From Lewinellaceae bacterium (GTDB lineage: Bacteria; Bacteroidota; Bacteroidia; Chitinophagales; Saprospiraceae): a stretch of 64,000 bases of DNA. The DNA lies in the NCBI GenBank assembly GCA_020636005.1, contig JACJYR010000001.1, positions 3,042,501 through 3,106,500 on the forward strand. Direction: 5' to 3'. Position numbers and translations under genes: made by a program. Shown piece after piece: positions 35,974-45,500 of the stretch. Every line of letters begins with the position of its first letter. Within the stretch, counting starts at the first letter, position 1. The notes beneath the pieces are model-generated. The model ran no database searches, had not been told where the DNA came from, and saw nothing but the letters and a program-made list of their open reading frames with translations.

Positions 35974-36415
35974 ATCCAGTATCCCGCTTGCAGTACAGGA
36001 GTTGGTAAGAAATAGGGCGAAAGGTTATTGCGAATACTGCCTTGTTCCTGCCAATTTCTCGCCTGACACGTTCCCTTTCGACCATATCATCCCGCTGAGT
36101 CTTGGCGGCACTTCCTCCCCGGAAAATCTTGCCCTGGCAGATGGTGGCTTCAATGGGCACAAGTACAACAAAACGCACCATTTCGACCCGCTCACCAACC
36201 AGCTTTCCCGGCTATTCCATCCACGTCTCGATAAATGGAAAGCGCATTTCCAATGGAATGAAGATGAAACGCTCATCATTGGCATCACCCCGGTTGGCAG
36301 GGCAACGGTAGAGTTGCTCCAGGTGAACAGGGAAAGCAATGTGAACTTGAGGATGTTGTTGAAGATGGCTGGATTGCATCCGCCGGGAGAGTATCCAGAG
36401 AGGAATTTTTCGTAA
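35966..36415 (+). CDS. HNH endonuclease with degenerate zinc site
   Basis: 149 residues. The HNH motif is clear: CEYC at about 21-24, FDHIIPLSLGGTSSPENLAL, then HKYNK. The second CxxC of a structural zinc site, usually found just before the NxxK end, is replaced by DGGFN, so zinc binding may be altered while the catalytic His remains. The C-terminal half (FHPRLDKWKAHFQW, TPVGRATVELLQVN) follows the same family layout. Cotranscribed with the 135-aa gene by an 8-bp overlap; it may be a small defence or toxin-type module. Confidence 0.75.
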   Translation: MAKSSIPLAVQELVRNRAKGYCEYCLVPANFSPDTFPFDHIIPLSLGGTSSPENLALADGGFNGHKYNKTHHFDPLTNQLSRLFHPRLDKWKAHFQWNEDETLIIGITPVGRATVELLQVNRESNVNLRMLLKMAGLHPPGEYPERNFS

Positions 36416-36505
36416 AAGAATCGTGGCGTATCAAATAATCCGTTAGTAGGAAGGCCTTTGTTGGCTGCAATTGGCTGAGATGTTGATCCATCCACACGGC
36501 AATAA

Positions 36506-36528
36506 GTTTTCCCGAAATTCGGGAAAAC
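36506..36528. terminator. 23-bp perfect palindrome between convergent genes
   Basis: GTTTTCCCGAA at 36506-36516, one central A, TTCGGGAAAAC at 36518-36528. It lies between the HNH gene and the convergent DUF4838 gene and can form a hairpin on both strands; the flanking T tracts are poor, so a bidirectional terminator is the likeliest reading. Confidence 0.4.
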
Positions 36529-36582
36529 CCCTTGGAGCGAAGTATAACAAGTCTGCCTACAAGCTCAAGCCGTTTCCCAATA

Positions 36583-38844
36583 TTACTTCACCACTATTTC
36601 ATCCACAAAAATCCAGCAGGGGTTGCCGTTGCAGGTGTGCCAGGCGGGGCAGGTCTTCGTGTTCACGCCGAGCGCCCGCATGGCGCGCACTTTCCGGGCG
36701 GGGAAGGTGGCGGTGATTCGGTGTACCTTTTTCGATTCGTCGGGGGCAAGCGGGATAGTTTCTTCCAGCACTTTTTCAAAATGCTGCCCGTCGGCGGAGA
36801 CTTCCAGCACGACTTTTTCGGGAAAAAACACCCACGAAGCCTGGTCTTGCAGGAATTGCACCGACAGGGTGGAGACTTCAGGCAGTTCGCTGGCAGGCCA
36901 TTCGTCCGGCAGGCGCAGGGTCACGTCGAGGTCGATGCCCTGAAAGCCCAGCCAGTTAAAGTGATAGTCGTCAGTGCCCCGCCGGGAGTCAATGAGTTTT
37001 TGGAGGTCGCCTTTTTCGTAGGTTGCAGACGCTGGATATTTTGACTCAATACTGATGACAGGCGAATTATCTGCCTTTTTATACGTTTGAACAAACCGGT
37101 GCCATATCCGTCCCTCTTTCATGTCGTGCAAATAATCCGATTTATATTGTTCGGGCGAATAGCCTTTTTCGTGTAAATTTTTATGGCCGGATATATTGCA
37201 TAATTTTATGAACGAGTCAATATCAGCTTCAGAAATATTCGGATTTACATACACCATAATTTCATCCTTATCGGGAATAAACCGGCCGTTGTCCCATATT
37301 TTTTCAAGCTCGAAACGGGCAAAAACAAGCGGCAGGGATGCGGACAATGCCCTCCCCCGCTCGACGGATTTCTCTTCGGTGGCGTCAGCGGCTTTTTTCA
37401 TTAAATCTAAATAATCGGCAACGCATTCCTCGCACAAAAATGAATGTGCTTCCATCTGCGGGGTTGAATATATGCCGAGCCATTGGTCGGTATTTTGTAG
37501 ATTTTCGGTTAAATGATGGATATATTCCCAGATATACGGCTGCGCTGCACCATAATATCCCTTGCCGAAGTCCGTCAATATCGAATCCATATTGGCATCC
37601 GGGTTCCACATCAGTTTGGCCAGCAAATAGGCCCGCATATCGGAGAACTCCGAGCGGTCACGCCCGCTGCCCTGCTCGAATATCATTTGCACTTTGTTTT
37701 CCTGAAAAAAACGAAGGTTGGGTTGCAACGTATGCCAGTTGGGGAAGGGGCTGAGATAGCTGCGGAACTGCACCACATAGTCCCAAATCATAAGATTGGA
37801 AGTGAGCGCCGACCATTCCCGCACGTCACGGGCGAAGTCGGGGCAGCCCTCCTCGATGCTGCGGCCCCGGTTGCACTCGATACTGCACAGGCAGATGCTC
37901 ACGTTGTCCGCCGGGCGGATGCCTGCCGGCGCTTGTCTCGTGTACTGGTAGGCCAGCGTCGAGATGGTTTTGTAGGGAAAGGCAGCGGCGACGTTGTTTA
38001 CAAAAGCCAGCAAAGTGCCGGCGGGGCTTCCGAAACGCCGGTCGGAAGCAGCGCAACGGGAACATTTGCAGTAATCGTAATTGTCGTTCTGGCTGACCGA
38101 CCAGTAGCGGGCCGCCGGCTTCTCCCTGATTTTTTCACGCAGGGCCGCCGTCACGATTTGCACGACGGTGTCGTTGGAGAGGCAAAGTTGGCCGGGCGAG
38201 CGCTGCGCCCCGTTGAAGGCGAAATACTCGGGATGCTCCGCAAAATATTCCTTCGCCGGGCAGAGCTTGTCGAACGTGTGCACGAACATGCCCCATTCTT
38301 CGTCCTTGCGGGTGCGGGTTTTGAGCTTGTGCCAGCGTGCCCAGTCGTCGTTGGCGGCAGGTTCGTACCAAAGTTCCCGGTAGGGAAAAGCAGGCACCTC
38401 GACCGTGGGCGGAAAGGCGGGTAACCGCAGGTTTTTCAATTCAGGAATGAACGAATCACGGGGGCTGTACTTGCGGCAGCCGAGCAGTTCGAGCAGGGAG
38501 TAGGCAGCGTATTCCGGCCCCATTTCGCCGCCACCGCCGAGCATGAATGCGCCGTTTTTGCCGTGCATGTAATAGGTATCGTCCTGGAGGGCGGGTGGAT
38601 TTTGCAATCCGTATTTCCCCGCAAATCTATTCGTGCCAATGAAAACCGGCACCGTCGTTTCAGCCGGTTGGCCGGTCTGTAGGTCCACGGGCTGCCCAAT
38701 TATTTTACCCAGATAAAACTGTAAGACTTCGGCGGCCTGCTGCTCTGCCGCAGTAGCATGGGGGGTAAGAACGATAACGGGATGTTGCGCAGCGAGCACA
38801 AAGCAATTAAATGAGAAAAGGAGTGTAAGCAAGCAGGTTTTCAT
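36583..38844 (-). CDS. Exported DUF4838 glycoside hydrolase-like protein
   Basis: 753 residues with signal peptide (MKTCLLTLLFSFNCFVLAAQ). Residues 22-140 are an alpha-glucuronidase N-terminal-like domain (ATAAEQQAAEVLQFYLGKI, VFIGTNRF). Residues about 150-520 form the DUF4838 TIM-barrel-like domain (WSVSQNDNYDYCKCSRC, CSIECNRGRSI, IFEQGSGRDRSEFSDMRAYLLAKLMWNPDA). The C-terminal 180 residues are a discoidin-like beta domain. Related proteins act on plant or host glycans, but the catalytic pair is not established. It is the last ordinary gene before the repeat cluster at 38868. Confidence 0.8.
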   Translation of the reverse strand: MKTCLLTLLFSFNCFVLAAQHPVIVLTPHATAAEQQAAEVLQFYLGKIIGQPVDLQTGQPAETTVPVFIGTNRFAGKYGLQNPPALQDDTYYMHGKNGAFMLGGGGEMGPEYAAYSLLELLGCRKYSPRDSFIPELKNLRLPAFPPTVEVPAFPYRELWYEPAANDDWARWHKLKTRTRKDEEWGMFVHTFDKLCPAKEYFAEHPEYFAFNGAQRSPGQLCLSNDTVVQIVTAALREKIREKPAARYWSVSQNDNYDYCKCSRCAASDRRFGSPAGTLLAFVNNVAAAFPYKTISTLAYQYTRQAPAGIRPADNVSICLCSIECNRGRSIEEGCPDFARDVREWSALTSNLMIWDYVVQFRSYLSPFPNWHTLQPNLRFFQENKVQMIFEQGSGRDRSEFSDMRAYLLAKLMWNPDANMDSILTDFGKGYYGAAQPYIWEYIHHLTENLQNTDQWLGIYSTPQMEAHSFLCEECVADYLDLMKKAADATEEKSVERGRALSASLPLVFARFELEKIWDNGRFIPDKDEIMVYVNPNISEADIDSFIKLCNISGHKNLHEKGYSPEQYKSDYLHDMKEGRIWHRFVQTYKKADNSPVISIESKYPASATYEKGDLQKLIDSRRGTDDYHFNWLGFQGIDLDVTLRLPDEWPASELPEVSTLSVQFLQDQASWVFFPEKVVLEVSADGQHFEKVLEETIPLAPDESKKVHRITATFPARKVRAMRALGVNTKTCPAWHTCNGNPCWIFVDEIVVK

Positions 38845-38867
38845 GACTCAAATGTAGGGAAAGGCTT

Positions 38868-39249
38868 GAAACCGTTAAAACGGTTTATAGAACGGCACCG
38901 TCGCAGCCCCACGGCTGAAGCCGTAGGTTGATATCCCTCCCGTTTCAAACCATGATTTAGCACCGATTGACAGTGACATTCTTTCAACCCACGGCTTTAG
39001 CCGTGGGGCTGCGCCGTAGTGAGTTGCCGGAAACGGTTTCAACCGTTTCAAAATCAGCACCGATTGACAGTGACATTCTTTCAACCCACGGCTTTAGCCG
39101 TGGGGCTGCGCCGTAGTGAGTGCCGGAAACGGTTTCAGCCATTTCAAAATCAGCACCGATTGACAGTGACATTCTTTCAACCCACGACTTCAGTCGTGGG
39201 GCGGCACCGTAGTGAATTGCCGGAAACGGTTTCAACCGTTTCAAAATCT
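38868..39249. repeat. Palindromic REP-like repeats, left cluster
   Basis: Two hairpin types alternate. Type A: GAAACCGTTAAAACGGTTT (38868-38886) and in the opposite orientation GAAACGGTTTCAACCGTTTC (39030-39049, a degenerate copy 39126-39145, 39222-39242). Type B: CCCACGGCTGAAGCCGTAGG (38908-38927) and inverse forms near 38985-39009, 39083-39106, 39181-39201. The inverse B-A unit is repeated three times in tandem with a period of about 96-97 bp. Confidence 0.85.
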
Positions 39250-39313
39250 GATAAATTGCCATAAATTCACCCACTGAAAACTTCACCTTTCTACACCTTA
39301 CAAAAAACATACT

Positions 39314-39754
39314 ATGGCTCATTCCAAAATCAAGATATGGGTTCACGCCATCTGGGGAACCAAACATCGGGACGCTTTTATTACATCTGCCGCCGAACCA
39401 GAAGTCCATCAACTTATCCGAAAAGAACTTATCGAATCAGGCTGCTTCGTTGAAACCATCAACGGAATGCCTGACCATGTGCATGCTTTGTTCCTGTTGA
39501 ATCCCGACCTATCCATTCGTGCAGTGATGAAGCAGGTGAAAGGTGCTGCTTCACACGCTGTCAATCAGCTCAAAATCATTCCGCATCAATTCGCTTGGGC
39601 AGTCGGATTTGCTGCCTTCTCTGTTAGTGAATCGCAAGTGCCTACCGTACGTGACTATATCGTTAACCAGAAGGAACACCATAAGAAACGCAGCTTCGAG
39701 GAGGAATACCGGGCATTTCTGAAGTTGTATGGCTTATTAGAAGGGGAGGCCTGA
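39314..39754 (+). CDS. REP-associated tyrosine transposase (RAYT, IS200-like Y1 HUH)
   Basis: 146 residues, normal for this group. The HUH pair is in MPDHVHALF and the catalytic Tyr in VRDYIVNQKEHH; the start MAHSKIKIWVHAIWGTKHRD is typical of RAYT/Y1 proteins. The stop codon lies within the first palindrome of the right repeat cluster, and palindromes of the same sequence flank it on the left, so gene and repeats form one unit. RAYTs cut single-stranded REP hairpins and are thought to spread the repeats; they normally lack their own insertion-sequence ends. It appears intact. Confidence 0.85.
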   Translation: MAHSKIKIWVHAIWGTKHRDAFITSAAEPEVHQLIRKELIESGCFVETINGMPDHVHALFLLNPDLSIRAVMKQVKGAASHAVNQLKIIPHQFAWAVGFAAFSVSESQVPTVRDYIVNQKEHHKKRSFEEEYRAFLKLYGLLEGEA

Positions 39755-40100
39755 AACCGTTAAAACGGTTTCGGGAGCGGCACGGTCGCAGCCCCACGGC
39801 TGAAGCCGTGGGTTGAAATGGGTGCACAGGTACTGCTGGGGCATGTTTTTGCTACAGGGCAGTCCTTGCTTTCAGCCTACGACTTTAGTCGTTGGGCGAA
39901 GAATCGGAGGGGTGAAACCGTTAAAACGGTTTCTGGAACGGCACGGTCGCTGCCCCACGGCTGAAGCCGTGGGTTGAAATGGGCGCACAGGTACTGCTGG
40001 GTCATGTTTTTGCTACAGGGCAGTCCTTGCTTTCAACCCACGACTTTAGTCGTGGGGCAGCGCAGTAGAGAGTTGCCGGAAACGGTTTCAACCGTTTCAT
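39753..40100. repeat. Palindromic REP-like repeats, right cluster
   Basis: A (39753-39772, containing the transposase stop), B (39792-39813), inverse B (about 39872-39897), A (39913-39933), B (about 39953-39975), inverse B (40032-40059), inverse A (40079-40099). The last four form one large A-B-B'-A' inverted structure. Spacers between B and B' are nearly identical in both copies. Confidence 0.85.
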
Positions 40101-40118
40101 TTCCCTTAAATCTCCCCA

Positions 40119-40356
40119 CCTTCACCCCTCAGAAAATACTGGTTACATGAAGCTCAAACTCACTTTCCTCACCCTCCTCGCAGCACTCACCCTGACAGCC
40201 CAAGACAAAAAAGACGACAAAAAATGGGACGTCAACAATCCACTCGGCGAAGGCTGGAACTGGAAACCCGTCCGGTTCACCACCAACGAAGGCACCTGGA
40301 TGAACCTCGACGTCAGCCCGGATGGAAAGGCTTTCAGTGATGACCTACTCATGTAA
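40119..40356 (+). pseudogene. Truncated second copy of the TolB/amidohydrolase gene start
   Basis: From 40119 to about 40335 the DNA matches 42542-42760, that is the leader and first 60 codons of the gene at 42571, at roughly 90% identity by eye (MKLKLTF start, DDKKWDVNN, TNEGTWMNLDVSP). The frame then runs into unrelated sequence and stops at 40356 after 69 codons. It has no function on its own. It borders the ATPase/nuclease module on the side opposite to the full gene, so the two copies bracket that module. Confidence 0.8.
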
Positions 40357-40461
40357 CTTGCTATAAGGCAGGGTCAAACCATTCATTCCTTGAGCATACA
40401 GTTTCAATTTGGAGAGGTATGGGTTGGGGGGGGTGGCAGAGATAGAAAGCCTTAAAACCTC

Positions 40462-40824
40462 TCAATCATTTATTTTCAAAATGTTCCCTGCTGAAATTTT
40501 TACTATTTTCCTGTTCTTCACAAATAGTGCTTGAATGGCTTGAGATTTTGCGTACAATGCCACTAGTTCTTTTGGTATGGCAATATGAGCCTTGTTCGAC
40601 TGGCTATCGGTAATAGTACCCTTTTCTTTGAAGACGGCGATTGTATTGACTATTTGGTCCACTGCTTTTCCAACTACCCTGTCTTCCAATGTTTTAGGAT
40701 TGGGGTTGTCCCTTTTGGCATTCATTTTTAGCTCAATCCACAATAAGTTTGGAGTTAATTGTTCATTCTGAAAAAGTAAGCCTTCGCATCTTTCCCCTTG
40801 TTGCTTAATAAGGCACCCATCCAC
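40462..40824 (-). CDS. PD-(D/E)XK-like nuclease fragment downstream of an in-frame TAG
   Basis: 120 residues if started at GTG 40824. The coding-like sequence begins earlier: 19 more codons (RKESLEVQCGVEKERTFLS) join it in frame to the TAG at 40882-40884 and to the 66-codon ORF before that. The core VDGCLIKQQGERCEGLL, then LLWIELKMN, fits an uncharacterised PD-(D/E)XK-type domain found beside AAA ATPases (acidic residues followed by ELK). A GTG start inside this core strand is unlikely to give a folded protein, so I read it as the C-terminal part of a gene broken by a nonsense codon, or read through it. Confidence 0.5.
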   Translation of the reverse strand: MDGCLIKQQGERCEGLLFQNEQLTPNLLWIELKMNAKRDNPNPKTLEDRVVGKAVDQIVNTIAVFKEKGTITDSQSNKAHIAIPKELVALYAKSQAIQALFVKNRKIVKISAGNILKIND

Positions 40825-40881
40825 AGACAGAAAGGTTCTTTCTTTTTCAACCCCACATTGAACTTCAAGTGACTCTTTTCG

Positions 40882-41082
40882 CTAGCGGGGCGTGGGCATT
40901 AGCAATAGATGGGCGAATTTTTTAGTTGGAGTATCATCACCTTCATAAGGTTTGTCCGGATTTTCGTTAGGATCCCAAATCCAGAAATTCATGGATGCGG
41001 TTGTATCGAAACATCGGACACAATGTTCGGCATGGGCTGGATTAAGTTGAAAACGTTCAATTATAGTTGCCTGAAAACTCAT
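40882..41082 (-). CDS. N-terminal fragment of the nuclease-like gene, ends at TAG
   Basis: 66 codons from ATG 41082, 14 bp after the ATPase stop. It contains HAEHCVRCF and NFWIWDPNENPD and ends at TAG (40882-40884), in the same frame as the downstream nuclease-like sequence. As a free-standing 66-residue protein it shows no recognisable domain; as the N-terminus of a protein of about 206 residues it makes sense. Confidence 0.5.
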   Translation of the reverse strand: MSFQATIIERFQLNPAHAEHCVRCFDTTASMNFWIWDPNENPDKPYEGDDTPTKKFAHLLLMPTPR

Positions 41083-41096
41083 TGGTCTTTTTGGGT

Positions 41097-42467
41097 TTAA
41101 GAATCAATTTCCATGAGGTTGTCGAATTGGTTCTGTAATTCAAACCAATAGTTTTCAAGTAAATTATTGCCAATTAGCCCTGTGGCATTTTCTGAAAAAT
41201 TCCCTTCGGCAGTATCATTGATGGGGGAGCAAATGCCATCCTGTCCAAGCATATATGCTGAAACCTGCCTTGGCCGAAGGCGGTAAGGCTGCGGAATACC
41301 TGCCTGTTTAATATCTTCACTAGGACTTCCCTCTGCTTCCAACTCACCCGCAAAAATTAAATTGTTAAGAATTGTAAATAAGTAAGGGCTGTGGGTCGTA
41401 AGCAAAAGTTGGTTGTTCCCGCCGATAGAATATTCAGACCGGGAGTTTATCAATGTGGCTAAAATTTCCAATATTCTATGCTGGCCGGACGGAAACAAGT
41501 GTGCTTCAGGTTCTTCTATTACCCTGAAAACAGGATTGGACTCGGCTATTTGTAAAATTGCATCCTGAATTATCCGTATAGCTTCCTGCTGTCCGGATGA
41601 TGCCTTTCTCAATTCGATGGTCTTGCTGTTCGATGTCCTCAAATATTCTCCTAATCGTTCAGAATAGCGGTAATTGGCTTTCAAAAGGCTTGTGATACTG
41701 TCTTGCAGGTTTCGTCTGAGCTTTACATCTTCCAATTGCCGAAGCATTCCTTCCATTCCCAGACCCATATATTTTCTTCGTAACAACGACGAGTGGTAAA
41801 TAAAGTCCCTCATCAAAATCAGGTCGATTTCCTCTGAGTCTTGTCTTTTTGGCAATCCATCAGAGCCTATCAGGACAGTTGTCTTAACTTTTACAAGTTC
41901 ACGAAACAATTCTAAAAACTCATCAGTGTAAGATACAGTAACATTACGCCCCGCAGGAATATAGACTGCTGTTCGATTATCATTAAAAATCTCTGCAAGG
42001 CTTTTATCGAGAAACTCTTCTTCCTTTTCAGCATTAACGAAGTCTTCACGGCGCCGGTAAAAGTTGACAGAATGGGATGCACGCCGAATCTCATTTTCTA
42101 TGTCATTAAAAAAAGGTTGAGGTTCAAATCTGACATTCACCGGCTTGCTGCCATTAATCAGGATAATATTACTTTCATCAAGAAAGAATTTGACTTCATA
42201 ATTTTCATCCAACCGGGCGCCTGACCCAAAATACAAGTAAAACTTATCCCTGATGCCGTTGCTTACATTGAGTCCATTGATGTCATCAGGCTCCAAGCGG
42301 GCCATTTCCACCAAATCTTTCCGAAGCGACTTGAAAAAGTAGATAAGCTTGGCTATGGTGCTTTTGCCGGATGCCTGCTCACCTATAATTACTGTCAGGT
42401 CATTTACCTGCACGTCTGCATGTCCAATTTGTCTGAAATTTCGAATTTCTATACGCTGCATATTCAA
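41097..42467 (-). CDS. AAA-family ATPase of the OLD/SMC-like type
   Basis: 456 residues. Walker A is GEQASGKST (about 32-40), preceded by IRNFRQIGHADVQVNDLTVIIG. The ABC-type signature is in SSGQQEA, Walker B is FRVIEEPEAHLFP, and the switch His lies in LLLTTHSPYLF. The long middle (about 60-280) holds a coiled insert. No TOPRIM domain follows, unlike OLD nucleases; the partner nuclease is probably supplied by the next frame (14 bp downstream). The gene is clearly more AT-rich than its neighbours. ATPases of this kind act as sensors/effectors in anti-phage modules such as Septu and Gabija; this module does not match these directly. Confidence 0.82.
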   Translation of the reverse strand: MNMQRIEIRNFRQIGHADVQVNDLTVIIGEQASGKSTIAKLIYFFKSLRKDLVEMARLEPDDINGLNVSNGIRDKFYLYFGSGARLDENYEVKFFLDESNIILINGSKPVNVRFEPQPFFNDIENEIRRASHSVNFYRRREDFVNAEKEEEFLDKSLAEIFNDNRTAVYIPAGRNVTVSYTDEFLELFRELVKVKTTVLIGSDGLPKRQDSEEIDLILMRDFIYHSSLLRRKYMGLGMEGMLRQLEDVKLRRNLQDSITSLLKANYRYSERLGEYLRTSNSKTIELRKASSGQQEAIRIIQDAILQIAESNPVFRVIEEPEAHLFPSGQHRILEILATLINSRSEYSIGGNNQLLLTTHSPYLFTILNNLIFAGELEAEGSPSEDIKQAGIPQPYRLRPRQVSAYMLGQDGICSPINDTAEGNFSENATGLIGNNLLENYWFELQNQFDNLMEIDS

Positions 42468-42570
42468 TTTTCAAGTTTACAAAACTAATTCTACCTTTTA
42501 TCCATTCTCCCTTCTCGGCAAAGATACCTCAAAATCAACTACCTTCACCCCTCAAAAATATCCAGTTCAC

Positions 42571-45500
42571 ATGAAACTCAAACTCACTTTCTTCCTGCTT
42601 TTCGCAGCAATCACCCTGACAGCCCAAGACAAAAAAGACGATAAAAAATGGGACGTCAACAATCCCCCCGGCGACAACTGGAACTGGAAACCCGTCCAGT
42701 TCACCACCAACGAAGGCACCTGGATGAACCTCGACGTCAGCCCCGACGGGAAGACCATCGTCTTCGACATGCTGGGCGACATTTATAAAATGCCCATCAC
42801 CGGCGGCAAGGCGACCCCATTGCGGCAAGGCATCGCCTGGGAATCGCAGCCCCGCTTCTCGCCCGACGGCAAAAAAATCCTCTTCACCTCCGACGCCGGC
42901 GGCGGCGACAACTGCTGGACGATGAACGCCGACAGCACGGACGCCAAGCAAATCACCACCGAAGACTTCCGCCTGCTCAACAACAGCGTTTGGATTGACA
43001 ATCAATACTTTGTGGCACGCAAGCACTTCACCTCCGGGCGTTCGCTCGGCGCTGGTGAAATGTGGATGTACCACATCACGGGCGGCGAGGGGCTGCAACT
43101 CACCGAGCGCAAAAACGACCAGCAGGACGTGAACGAACCGAGCGTCAGCCCCGACGGACGCTACGTCTATTTCAGCGAGGACATGTACCCCGGCGGCTCG
43201 TTTCAATACAACAAAGACCCAAACAGCCAGATTTTTGTCATCCGCCGCTATGACCGGCAGGAGGGCAAAGTGGAGGACGTCATCACTGGCCCCGGCGGCG
43301 CTACCCGCCCGCAGGTCTCGAACGACGGCAACCTCCTCGCCTACATCAAGCGGGTGCGCACGAAGACGGTGCTCTACGTCGCCGACCTGCGTACGGGTGA
43401 GGAGTGGCCCCTCTTCGACCAACTGAGCAAAGACCAGCAGGAAGCCTGGACCATCTTCGGCACCTACCCCGGCTTCGACTGGATGCCCGCCGACAATGAA
43501 ATCGTGATTTATGGTTTGGGTAAAATATGGCGGGTGCCCGTTGGCCTCGGTATGGAGAAACCGGCGAAAGTGGTGGAGATTCCTTTCACCGTGGACGTGA
43601 ATATGAAGGTGGCGGAGACGGTGCGGCCGAAGCAGAAGGCTTTTACTGAAAATATGGAGGTGAAGGTAATTCGGGGGGCGGTGACTTCGCCGGATGGAGA
43701 CCTGGTAGCTTTCAATGCAGTCGGCAAATTGTGGCTTGGCCCATTGACCCAAAATGATAACTCCCCTGGAAAAATATCCTTGAAAGGTGAAAACGAGGAC
43801 GATTTTCTGTTTGAACCATCGTTTAACCCAAATAACACCTTGGAATTCGCTTTCGTATCTTGGGATGATGAAAAACTGGGCGCTATCTGGACGGCTTCTT
43901 TCGAAGAATATGACCAGCCCTTTGTTTATAAAAAACTGACCAAAGAACCCGCTATCTACCGCACCCCTTCCTTCTCCCCCGACGGCAAATTCATCGTTTA
44001 CCAAAAAGAAGAGGGCAACTCCCACCAGGGCTACACGCACTGCAAAGAACCCGGTATCTACCTCATGGCAGCCGACGGCAGCGGCGAGCCAAAATTGCTC
44101 AGTCCGCAAGGCGAGTTCCCGCAGTTCAGCGCCGATGGCAAACGGGTATTTTACCAAAAAGGCGGCTACATCTTCGGCAGCCTCACCAAAAGCGTGGAAA
44201 GCGTTGACCTGAGCGGCGAGGACAAAAAGGAACATTTCGACGGCAAATACGCCCAGCGCTACGTCATCAGCCCCGACAACAATTGGGTAGCGTGGTCGGA
44301 ACTGTACAAAGTCTATGTCGCTCCGTTTCCAAAAACAGGCAAAAAAATCGGCCTGACGAGTAGCACCAAAGCCGTGCCCGTCGCACAGGTGGCACGGGAC
44401 GCCGGCATCAACATCCACTGGAGCGCCGACAGCAAGACCCTGCACTGGACGCTCGGCAACGAATATTTCACCGACGACCTTACAGAGCGTTTCAAATTCC
44501 TCGAAGGCTCGCTCGACAGCCTCCCACCGATGGATTCCGTCGGTCTGAAAATAAACCTCACCCTGCCGATGGACAAGCCGCAGGGGCTGGTAGCCTTCAC
44601 CAACGCCCGCATCATCACGATGGAGGGCAACTCGGTGATTGAAAAAGGCACCGTGCTGGTCGAGGGCAACGTCATCAAGGAAGTCGGCGCACGGGTGAGC
44701 GTACCCCGCAACGCCAAAGTCATCGACTGCGCCGGCAAGACCATCATGCCCGGCATCATCGACGCCCACGCCCACAGCGGCAATTTCCGCTACGGACTCA
44801 GCCCGCAAAAACAGTGGGAATACTACGCCAACCTCGCTTACGGCGTCACCACTTCGCACGACCCCAGCGCCAATTCGGAGATGGTTTTTGCCCAAAGCGA
44901 ACTCATCAAGGCGGGTTATATGGTTGGCCCCCGCCTGTTCAGCACCGGCACTATTTTGTATGGCGCCGATGGCGATTTCAAAGCGGTCATCAATTCGCTC
45001 GACGACGCCAAATCGGCCCTGCGCCGTACGGCCGCCTTTGGGGCTTTTTCGGTAAAAAGTTACAACCAGCCCCGCCGGGAGCAGCGCCAACAGGTCATCG
45101 AAGCGGCCCGGCAACTGGGCATACAGGTGGTGCCGGAGGGCGGTTCATTTTTCTTTCACAACCTGAGCATGGTCGTGGACGGCCACACCACCGTGGAGCA
45201 CAACATCCCCGTCGTGCCGCTCTATAGGGACGTGACCACGCTCTGGGCCGCCACGCACACGCACAACACGCCGACGCTCATCGTCAGCTATGGAGCTGTC
45301 AGCGGTGAATACTATTGGTACCAGCACACCAACGTCTGGGAAAAGGAGCGCCTGCTCGCCTTCACGCCCCGTGGCGTGGTGGACAGCCGTGCCCGCCACC
45401 GCACGATGATTCCCGAAGAGGAGTATGAAAACGGGCATATTTTGACTTCAAAAAGTTTGAAAAAACTGACCGACGCCGGCGTGAAAATCAACCTCGGCGC

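Noticed and set aside
38868..40100. Possible CRISPR array, because of regular spaced repeats
   Set aside because: The repeats are palindromic pairs in both orientations with a RAYT in the middle, the spacers are near-identical between copies, and there is no cas gene.
42535..45114. An 859-codon open frame on the minus strand
   Set aside because: It lies wholly antisense to the TolB/amidohydrolase gene. It has no domain, and its open state follows from the GC-rich codon bias of the plus-strand gene.
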